Assembly: GCA_018991295.1 (NCBI GenBank)
Contig: JAGKSZ010000015.1
Span: 1 to 20,869 of the forward strand
Direction of reading: 5' to 3'
DNA from: Porphyrobacter sp.
GTDB lineage: Bacteria; Pseudomonadota; Alphaproteobacteria; Sphingomonadales; Sphingomonadaceae
Length of the DNA: 20,869 nucleotides
Positions 15,119 to 20,869 of this stretch are shown here, piece after piece (position 1 is the first letter of the stretch; each line of letters starts with the position of its first letter). A model generated the notes under the pieces. That model saw only the letters and a list, made by a program, of their open reading frames with translations. It did no database searches and was not told where the DNA came from. A program made the translations under genes and the position numbers.

Positions 15119-16150
15119 GTGAAATCCGTGGAACAACTGCTGGCGCCTGTCTCTGACGCGCTGCCATGCGGTGAGGATCTGGACGAAAGCGTCGATTTTG
15201 ACACGCTTCGTGCTGCGTTCGACGATAATTTTCCGATTGATTCCGGAGTGTCCCGGCTTGCCGATGGCGAGCCGGGCCCGCCCCCTGTCGACTGGCGCGA
15301 ACTGTTCGAGAAGATCGAGGATCTGTGCGGACAGACCAAGGACCTGTGGCTGGCGGTCAGCTATGCGCGCTGCGGCTTCACCCGCTCCGATCCCGATATC
15401 GTTGCGCAGGGGCTGGAGTTCACTGCGCGCCTGCTCGAAGAGCAGTGGGGCGATGTTCACCCGGTAATCGATGATCCCAACGGCCGCGTGCGCGCGCCGA
15501 TTTTCGAAGATATCGCCCGGCGCGGGGCCTTCGCCATGCCCTTCCTCGAATTGCCGCTGGTGATGGGCAGCCGTTCGAGCCTGCGGGCTGGCCAGATTCT
15601 CGATGCGCATGAAAACGGCGGCTCGTCCGATCACTTCGTCGAAGTGCGCATGACGCTCGATCAGCTCGATGATGAGAGCAAGCAGGCGGTCGCCGCGCAA
15701 ATGCGCGCGATGCTCGATTGCATCGCCCGGATCGAGGCGGTGCTGCGCGAGAAGAACGCCGGCAGCGTCCCCGATTTCAGCACGGTGCGCGATACCATCG
15801 AAATGGTCGAGGATGCCTACCTTACTCTTGCCGGGCTCAAGAGCGAGGGCGGGGAAGAAGATGCCGGGGCGGGCGAAGATGCCGCTGTTGATGCGGTGAT
15901 GGCAGGCGGCGGCGGTGCAGGCGGCCCGGCATTCGGCGGCGCGGTCAAATCGCGTGATGACGTGATCCGGGCACTGGGCGCGATCGAACAATATTACACC
16001 CGTGCCGAACCCGGCCATCCGATGCGCCTTGCCATGGGGCGCCTGCGCAGCTGGGTGAACAAGGACTTCATGGAAATCCTTGAAGACATTGCGCCGCGCA
16101 GCCTCGATGAGGTGAAAAGTGTTTTGCTGGAACGGCGTGATGTGGAATGA
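15119..16150 (+). CDS. tssA: TssA (ImpA-family) assembly protein
   Basis: TssA proteins prime baseplate and sheath-tube assembly. The 343-residue product begins with the ImpA N-terminal domain (residues about 5-150: LLAPVSDALPCGEDL, VDWRELFEKIEDL, TKDLWLAVSYARCGF, LLEEQWGDVHPVIDD). A helical middle and a Gly/Ala/Asp-rich linker (about 240-275) follow, then a C-terminal segment (SRDDVIRALGAIEQYY, HPMRLAMGRLRSWVNKDFM) typical of the shorter TssA class. The start is GTG, with GGGGGGA (15104-15110) 8 nt upstream. The 26-nt gap after the OmpA-like gene suggests co-transcription. A 91-bp gap separates it from tssB. Confidence 0.93.
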   Translation: MKSVEQLLAPVSDALPCGEDLDESVDFDTLRAAFDDNFPIDSGVSRLADGEPGPPPVDWRELFEKIEDLCGQTKDLWLAVSYARCGFTRSDPDIVAQGLEFTARLLEEQWGDVHPVIDDPNGRVRAPIFEDIARRGAFAMPFLELPLVMGSRSSLRAGQILDAHENGGSSDHFVEVRMTLDQLDDESKQAVAAQMRAMLDCIARIEAVLREKNAGSVPDFSTVRDTIEMVEDAYLTLAGLKSEGGEEDAGAGEDAAVDAVMAGGGGAGGPAFGGAVKSRDDVIRALGAIEQYYTRAEPGHPMRLAMGRLRSWVNKDFMEILEDIAPRSLDEVKSVLLERRDVE

Positions 16151-16241
16151 TCATGGTTGATCAAGTCTTTCAACGGTCGGCGCGGCGAGTCGTTATCGCC
16201 CAGGCTGAAGTGGTTTCAGGGCCGATCAAGGGGGGAATATA
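16148..16241 (+). promoter_or_regulatory. tssA-tssB intergenic region with paired TGATCA palindromes
   Basis: The gap holds two TGATCA palindromes (16148-16153, overlapping the tssA stop, and 16158-16163) separated by 4 nt, and ends in the strong ribosome site GGGGGGA before tssB. An internal promoter for the abundant sheath and Hcp genes is possible, but I cannot assign -35/-10 boxes. Confidence 0.25.
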
Positions 16242-16769
16242 ATGTCGGATTCCGGACAGAAGTTCATCAGCCGCAACCGCAAGCCGCGCGTGCACATCTC
16301 CTATGATGTGGAAACCTACGGCGCGCGCAAGTCCATCGAGCTGCCCTTCGTGATGGGCGTGATTTCGGACCTTTCCGGCAAGAGCGAAGTCGCCAAGAAG
16401 GATCTCAAGGACCGCGATTTCGTCGAGTTCGATGTCGACAATTTCGACAAGCGCATGGCCGCGATTGCGCCGCGTGCGGCCTTCCTCGTGGACAATGCGA
16501 TCGAGGGCGAAGGCAAGATCGGTGTCGATATCACCTTCAAGAAGATGGATGATTTCGAGCCGGGCAAGGTTGCCGAAGCCGTCCCTGCGCTCTCCAAGCT
16601 GCTCGAAGCGCGGCGCCAGCTCAATGATCTGCTGATTGCGATCGATGGCAAGCAGAACGCCACCGAACTGCTCGAAAAGGTCATGCAGGACGAAAGCCTG
16701 CTCAAGGCGCTGAGCGCGGCCAAGGGTGAAGCCGATCAGGGCGATGCCGAAGCGGGCACTGCCGAATAA
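16242..16769 (+). CDS. tssB: TssB (VipA) contractile sheath small subunit
   Basis: TssB pairs with TssC to form the helical contractile sheath in the cytoplasm. The 175-residue product has the family's features: SGQKFISRNRKPRVHISYDV at the N-terminus, then IELPFVMGVISDLSG, and the DVDNFDKRMAAIAPRAAF block. A helical C-terminal half (KLLEARRQLNDLL to the acidic tail) follows. Length is normal for TssB. ATG 16242 follows a purine-rich GGGGGGAA ribosome site. tssC follows after 60 nt, which includes two small hairpins. Confidence 0.97.
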   Translation: MSDSGQKFISRNRKPRVHISYDVETYGARKSIELPFVMGVISDLSGKSEVAKKDLKDRDFVEFDVDNFDKRMAAIAPRAAFLVDNAIEGEGKIGVDITFKKMDDFEPGKVAEAVPALSKLLEARRQLNDLLIAIDGKQNATELLEKVMQDESLLKALSAAKGEADQGDAEAGTAE

Positions 16770-16799
16770 GCCGGTTCCACCGGCCGCCCCCTTCGGGGC
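16770..16799 (+). repeat. Two small hairpins between tssB and tssC
   Basis: GCCGG-TTCCA-CCGGC (16770-16784) begins right after the tssB stop, and GCCCC-CTTC-GGGGC (16786-16799) follows. No U-run trails them, so they are more likely mRNA-processing or stability elements than terminators. They could also tune tssB relative to tssC. Confidence 0.45.
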
Positions 16800-16829
16800 T
16801 CATTTAACGCGTTCGTTACGGAGGAAATG

Positions 16830-18317
16830 ATGGCATCGGATCCATCGAAGCTGGATCAAGCACAAGTCGCCGAAGCAATCTCGGTCGACGATTTCGCCTC
16901 GCTCATCCAGCGCGATTTCAAGCCGCGCGATGATGCCCGTCGCGGGCAGATCGAACAGGCGGTCAAGACCCTTGCCCAGCAGGCGCTGGCAGGGGCGGTC
17001 AAGATGGGTGACGATGTCTTTGCCACCATCGATGCGATGATCGCAGAGATTGACGCCAAGCTTTCTGCCCAGACCAACGCGATCATGCACCACCCCGAAT
17101 TCCAGGCGCTGGAATCGGCCTGGCGCGGGCTCGATTATCTCGTCTCCAAGAGCGAGACCGGGCAGGATCTCAAGGTCCGCGTGATGAACATCGATCAGTC
17201 GGAACTGTCGGCGATGTTCAAGCAGTATCGCGGCACGCTGTGGGACCAGAGCCCGCTGTTCAAGAAGGTCTACGAGGCCGAATTCGGCCAGCTTGGCGGC
17301 ACCCCGTTCGGCGCCTTCGTGTGCGATATGTACTTCGACCATTCCTCGAAGGACCTCAACATCATGAAGGGCCTCGCCCGCATCGGTGCGGCCAGCCATG
17401 CGCCGATGATTGCGGCGGCGGATTCGAACCTGCTCGGCATGGACAGCTGGACCGAAGTGTCCGATCCGCGCGATCTGGCCAACCGCTTTGACGGCAGCGA
17501 TCACGCCGCCTGGAACGCCTTCCGCAGTTCGGACGACAGCAAGTATCTGGCGCTCACCATGCCGCGGATGCTCGGCCGTGCGACCTATTCGGTCAAGGAC
17601 AACCCGATCGACGAATTCGAGTTCGACGAAGCCACCAACGGCGAACACGACAAGCACCTGTGGATCAACTCGGCCTATGGTCTGGGCGTGCGGATCAATG
17701 CCGCGTTCCGCGAATATGGCTGGTGCACCCGCATCCGCGGCGTGGAATCCGGCGGGACGCTGGAAGACCTGCCGCTGTCGACCTTCCCGACCGATGATGG
17801 CGGTGTCGACCAGAAGTGCCCCACCGAAGTCGCGATTTCCGACCGGCGCGAGGCCGAGCTTTCGGATCTGGGCCTGATCCCGCTGATCCACCGCAAGGGC
17901 ACCACCAGCGCAACCTTCATCGGTTCGCAGACGGTGCACAAGCCGGCCAAGTATGACGATCCCAATGCCACCGCCAATGCGCGGCTGGCGGCGCGGCTGC
18001 CCTATCTGTTCGCCAGCTGCCGGTTTGCCCATTATCTCAAGTGCATGGTCCGCGACTGGGTCGGGGGCACGCGTGAGGGGCCGCAACTCCAGGCCGACCT
18101 GAGCGACTGGGTGCACCAATACGTTACCGCCGACCCGGATTCGGCAAGTGAAGAAACGAAGGCTCGCCTGCCGCTTAAGCGGGCTGACGTGACCGTGGAA
18201 CCGGATCCTGAGAATCCGGGCTACTACAAAAGCCGCTTCCTGTTCGTGCCGCACCACCAGTTGGAAGGTATGGACGTGAGCGTCAGCATGGTGTCGCAAC
18301 TGCCCAAGGGCAAATGA
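16830..18317 (+). CDS. tssC: TssC (VipB) contractile sheath large subunit
   Basis: TssC is the large sheath subunit, carrying the site used by ClpV for recycling in some systems. The roughly 495-residue product matches the family throughout: HHPEFQALESAWRGLDYLV, FGAFVCDMYFD, RLPYLFASCRFAHYLKCMVRD and the C-terminal GYYKSRFLFVPHHQLEGMDV. Length is normal. Two tandem ATGs occur at 16827 and 16830; GGAGG (16820-16824) leaves only 2 nt before the first and 5 nt before the second, so I prefer 16830. hcp follows after 49 nt. Confidence 0.97.
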   Translation: MASDPSKLDQAQVAEAISVDDFASLIQRDFKPRDDARRGQIEQAVKTLAQQALAGAVKMGDDVFATIDAMIAEIDAKLSAQTNAIMHHPEFQALESAWRGLDYLVSKSETGQDLKVRVMNIDQSELSAMFKQYRGTLWDQSPLFKKVYEAEFGQLGGTPFGAFVCDMYFDHSSKDLNIMKGLARIGAASHAPMIAAADSNLLGMDSWTEVSDPRDLANRFDGSDHAAWNAFRSSDDSKYLALTMPRMLGRATYSVKDNPIDEFEFDEATNGEHDKHLWINSAYGLGVRINAAFREYGWCTRIRGVESGGTLEDLPLSTFPTDDGGVDQKCPTEVAISDRREAELSDLGLIPLIHRKGTTSATFIGSQTVHKPAKYDDPNATANARLAARLPYLFASCRFAHYLKCMVRDWVGGTREGPQLQADLSDWVHQYVTADPDSASEETKARLPLKRADVTVEPDPENPGYYKSRFLFVPHHQLEGMDVSVSMVSQLPKGK

Positions 18318-18366
18318 TCAAGCTACCGTCATGATGTGATGAACGTTCGGAAGTAGGAGATTTAAC

Positions 18367-18849
18367 ATGCAGGTTTCGATTTTTCTGAAGCTCGATGGGA
18401 TCGAGGGTGAAGCGACCGACGATGGTCACACCAACGAGATCAAGCTGGCGAGCTGCAGCTTCACCGCGAGCAACACCTCGTCGTACAACAACGCCTCGAA
18501 GACCGTTTCGAAGGGGCAGGCGCTGATGGGCGACATCGCCTTCTCGAAGGAAGTCGACAAGACCTCGGTCGCGCTGTTCAAGGCCTGCGCTTCGGGCAAG
18601 GTTATCCCCAAGGGGACCGTCTCGTTCCAGTCGAACGTCGGCGATGACAAGAAGATCGACTTCCTCAAGTACGAACTCGAGAACGTCGTTCTGAACTCCT
18701 ACTCCTTCTCGGCTTCGGGCGAGGCCTATGAAAACGGCTCGCTGACCTATGCCAAGATCACGCAGGTCTATGACCAGCGCGACGAGAAGGGCACCTCGAA
18801 GGGCAAGGTGCAGGGCTACTTCGACGTCCTGCTCAACAAGGCCGGTTAA
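18367..18849 (+). CDS. hcp: Hcp (TssD) tube protein
   Basis: Hcp hexamers stack into the inner tube that is expelled with VgrG. The 160-residue product starts MQVSIFLKLDGIEGEATDDG, the typical Hcp beta-barrel opening, and has no signal peptide or extra domain. Length is normal. A strong ribosome site TAGGAGA (18354-18360) sits 6 nt before the ATG, and codons are biased (AAG, CTC, TCG), fitting high expression. It lies between tssC and tagJ. Confidence 0.97.
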   Translation: MQVSIFLKLDGIEGEATDDGHTNEIKLASCSFTASNTSSYNNASKTVSKGQALMGDIAFSKEVDKTSVALFKACASGKVIPKGTVSFQSNVGDDKKIDFLKYELENVVLNSYSFSASGEAYENGSLTYAKITQVYDQRDEKGTSKGKVQGYFDVLLNKAG

Positions 18850-18894
18850 TCGAAGCTGGTTAATCAGCCCTGCTGGGGGGCAGAGAGGCGATCA
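18844..18894 (+). other. hcp-tagJ gap with GGTTAATC direct repeat
   Basis: The 45-nt gap after hcp, together with the last hcp codons, holds GGTTAATC twice (18844-18851 and 18858-18865) and a weak hairpin (CAGC-CCT-GCTG, 18865-18875). It could protect or separate the hcp message. The tagJ ribosome site GAGAGG is at 18883-18888. Confidence 0.3.
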
Positions 18895-19689
18895 ATGGTC
18901 AAGGCTGACGAACTGCTTGCCTCGGGCGATGTCGCTGCTGCCCGCCAGCAACTTATCGAAGAAGTGCGTGCGAACCCCGGCGATGTCGGGGTTCGCATGT
19001 TTCTGTTCCAGATGTGCGCCCTTTTGGGCGAATGGGACCGCGCCAAGGCGCAGCTTGAAACACTGGCGAAGCTCGATCCCGAAGCGCGGATGCTTTCGGT
19101 CGCCTACACCCAGTGTATCGCCGCCGAGCAGACCCGTGCGAACGTTTTTGCCGGCAAGGAGCCGGCCAGCATTCTTTATCCCGTCGCTTGGGGCGATAGT
19201 CTGGCGGCAGCGCTGATGGCCCGCCAGCAGGGCGATACCGCCACCGCCGATGCGCTTTACGGCGAAGTTTTCGATGCCGCGCCAACCTCGGCGGGCACCA
19301 CCGATACCGGCATGGCCTTTGACTGGATCGCTGACGCTGATCCGCGGCTTGGCCCCGTGACCGAAGCGATTATCGCGGGGCGTTATGGCCTGATGCCCTT
19401 TGCTGCGCTCGAAAGCCTCACCATCACGCCGCCTTCGGATCTGCGTGATACGGTGTGGATCCAGGCCGAATTCGGCATTGCTGGCGGGGCGCGGGTCGCA
19501 GGCTTTATCCCGCTTCGCTATCCGGGCAGCGAAAGCGCTGACGATGCGGCCATCGTGCGCGGCGCTGCTACCGGCTGGGCCGAGGATGGGGTGGGTGAAT
19601 ATCCGCTCGGCCACCGGTTGTTCGCTTTTTCGGATGACAGCGAAGTGCCCGTGCAGGACTTGCGCGAACTGACCCTCAGCAACGGTTGA
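18895..19689 (+). CDS. tagJ: TagJ (ImpE-family) T6SS accessory protein
   Basis: TagJ/ImpE proteins are cytoplasmic accessories; in Pseudomonas TagJ binds the TssB N-terminus and affects sheath handling by ClpV. The 264-residue product opens with a TPR-like helical segment (ADELLASGDVAAARQQLIEE, ANPGDVGVRMFLFQMCALLG) and KLDPEARMLSVAYTQCIAAE, as ImpE does. The C-terminal half has the domain around VWIQAEFG and FIPLRYPGSE. GAGAGG precedes the ATG with good spacing. Its stop nearly touches tssE. Confidence 0.92.
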   Translation: MVKADELLASGDVAAARQQLIEEVRANPGDVGVRMFLFQMCALLGEWDRAKAQLETLAKLDPEARMLSVAYTQCIAAEQTRANVFAGKEPASILYPVAWGDSLAAALMARQQGDTATADALYGEVFDAAPTSAGTTDTGMAFDWIADADPRLGPVTEAIIAGRYGLMPFAALESLTITPPSDLRDTVWIQAEFGIAGGARVAGFIPLRYPGSESADDAAIVRGAATGWAEDGVGEYPLGHRLFAFSDDSEVPVQDLRELTLSNG

Positions 19690-19691
19690 CG

Positions 19692-20222
19692 ATGTCGGTC
19701 AAGGTCCGTCTCACCCCGACGCTGTTCGACAAGCTGGCGTCGGGCAACGATTTCGGAGGGCTTTCCGCCGATGCCGATATGCCCGCGGTAGGGCGTGAGG
19801 ATTTTCGCAATTTCGCAGTCGCCAATCTTGAACGCTTCACCGAAAAGTCGCTGCGCGCTTCGGTGATGCGCGATCTGGCGTGGCTGCTGAACACGATCTC
19901 GCTCGAATCCGCGCAGAACCTCGACAATTATCCGCAGGTCCGCGATTCGGTCATGAATTTCGGCGTGCGCGATTTTGCCGGGCGTTCGCTGGGGCGGGAA
20001 GCGGCGCGTGAACAGGCGCGCGAAATCCGCCGCGCGATCCTGCGCTTCGAACCGCGCATCAACCCTGCATCCCTTCGCGTCGAACCGCGCGGTCGGGCCG
20101 ATCATTCGAGCAAGATCGGCTTTGTCATCGAAGGCGAGATCACGGGCGGCCCGCAGGCTTTGCCGATGCGGCTGAAGACCGATATCGATCTTGAAACCAT
20201 GACCGTCGAAGTGAGCGAGTGA
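19692..20222 (+). CDS. tssE: TssE, gp25-like baseplate protein
   Basis: TssE is the gp25-like baseplate wedge protein from which the sheath polymerises. The 176-residue product has LTPTLFDKLASG near its start, the conserved VMRDLAWLLNTISLE, YPQVRDSVMNFGVRDFAG, then REIRRAILRFEPRINPASLR and a C-terminal beta segment. ATG 19692 lies 2 nt after the tagJ stop. A TTG at 19686 overlapping that stop is in frame, but less likely. No strong ribosome site is visible, so translational coupling is probable. The stop overlaps the tssF ATG (TGATG context). Confidence 0.95.
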   Translation: MSVKVRLTPTLFDKLASGNDFGGLSADADMPAVGREDFRNFAVANLERFTEKSLRASVMRDLAWLLNTISLESAQNLDNYPQVRDSVMNFGVRDFAGRSLGREAAREQAREIRRAILRFEPRINPASLRVEPRGRADHSSKIGFVIEGEITGGPQALPMRLKTDIDLETMTVEVSE

Positions 20223-20869
20223 TGGATCCTCGGCTGCTCGAATACTACGAGGCCGAGCTCGAATACCTGCGCGTCCAGTCGCTCGAATTTGCCGAACGCC
20301 ATGAAGCGGCGGCAACCAATCTCGGGCTGACCGGGGGCGAGCGCGATCCCTATGTCGAACGGCTGCTGGAAGGCGTCGCCTTCCTGTCGAGCCGTGTGCA
20401 GTTGAAATTGGACGATCAGTTCCCCGAATTCACCCAGCACCTGCTTCAGGCGGTGCAGCCGCATTACCTTGCGCCCACCCCCTCGATCGCGATTGTCGGC
20501 TTCGAGCCAGTGACGGGCGATCCCGGTCTTGCGCGTGGTGCGCTGGTGGAGCGCGGGACGCAGCTTTCGGCCGAACCGCAGGGCAATTCGCGTACGCCGG
20601 TGATCTTCCAGACCGGGCAGGATGTGACGCTGTGGCCGCTCCAGATCGCCTCGGCCGAATATGTCGGCAGCCGGGCGGGCGCGGCGCGCTATGCCGATCT
20701 GGCCGGGGTGCGCGCGCAGGCCGCGCTGACCTTGCGGATCGAAGCGCAGGACGGCGTCACCCTGTCCAGCATCGCGGCTGATGAATTGCCGATCTATCTG
20801 GATGGCGGCGAAGGCGTGGCCAACGAGCTGTACCGCCAGATGATCGGTGAGGCCGTGGCCGTGGTCGCC
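20222..20869 (+). CDS. tssF: TssF baseplate protein, N-terminal 216 residues (runs off the window)
   Basis: TssF is a core baseplate wedge subunit that works with TssG. The frame opens with ATG at 20222, sharing one base with the tssE TGA, and stays open to the right edge. It begins MDPRLLEYYEAELEYLR, the standard TssF start, then DPYVERLLEGVAFLSSRVQL, DDQFPEFTQHLLQAV and QPHYLAPTPS, all family hallmarks. Full-length TssF is about 600 residues, so roughly two-thirds is missing. tssG probably follows. Confidence 0.96.
   Translation, partial: MDPRLLEYYEAELEYLRVQSLEFAERHEAAATNLGLTGGERDPYVERLLEGVAFLSSRVQLKLDDQFPEFTQHLLQAVQPHYLAPTPSIAIVGFEPVTGDPGLARGALVERGTQLSAEPQGNSRTPVIFQTGQDVTLWPLQIASAEYVGSRAGAARYADLAGVRAQAALTLRIEAQDGVTLSSIAADELPIYLDGGEGVANELYRQMIGEAVAVVA

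Noticed and set aside
16800..18299. Long minus-strand open frame (499 codons) opposite tssC
   Set aside because: It mirrors tssC almost exactly and shows no protein family features.
1..20869. CRISPR arrays, tRNA or rRNA genes, insertion sequences, integrase or attachment sites
   Set aside because: No regularly spaced repeats, cloverleaf-like segments, transposase motifs or terminal inverted repeats were seen. Composition looks even and gaps between genes are short.

Overview
The window is a type VI secretion system (T6SS) gene cluster, cut at both ends. The DNA is GC-rich with strongly GC-biased third positions. The gene set combines a threonine-phosphorylation module (PpkA/PppA/FHA/TagF), a TssL with an OmpA extension and no visible tssJ, which suggests an alphaproteobacterium. 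A sphingomonad or erythrobacter-like genome is my best guess; this is inference, because no taxonomic marker gene is present.

Layout. (1) 1-236: start of a minus-strand gene running off the left edge, then a short divergent intergenic region with a perfect 14-bp palindrome. (2) 237-9799, plus strand: tssK-tssL-tssM-tagF-pppA-ppkA, mostly with 1-4 nt or longer overlaps, encoding a baseplate subunit, the inner-membrane complex and the phospho-switch. (3) 9806-14169, minus strand: vgrG, then a DUF6931-like gene, then tagH (FHA), converging on ppkA with a 6-bp gap. (4) 14170-14387: a second divergent intergenic region. (5) 14388-20869, plus strand: exported OmpA-like protein, tssA, tssB, tssC, hcp, tagJ, tssE and the first 216 codons of tssF, which leaves the window. 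tssG, tssH (clpV), tssJ, a PAAR gene and effector/immunity genes are not in the window; tssG/H probably follow tssF.

How it works together. TssB/TssC form the contractile sheath around the Hcp tube tipped by VgrG. TssK, TssE and TssF belong to the baseplate, and TssA primes assembly. TssL and TssM form the inner-membrane channel, with the TssL OmpA domain (and perhaps the separate OmpA-like protein) holding peptidoglycan. PpkA kinase, PppA phosphatase, TagF and the FHA protein TagH form the known post-translational on/off switch. TssL and PpkA carry look-alike N-terminal threonine motifs (KTVFRP, RTVYQP), which are plausible phospho-sites read by TagH. This is a canonical, apparently complete-so-far T6SS rather than a new system. 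The less-described parts are the DUF6931-like protein coupled to tagH, the C11 homopolymer inside tagH, an arginine at the first Walker A glycine of TssM, and the second OmpA-like protein.
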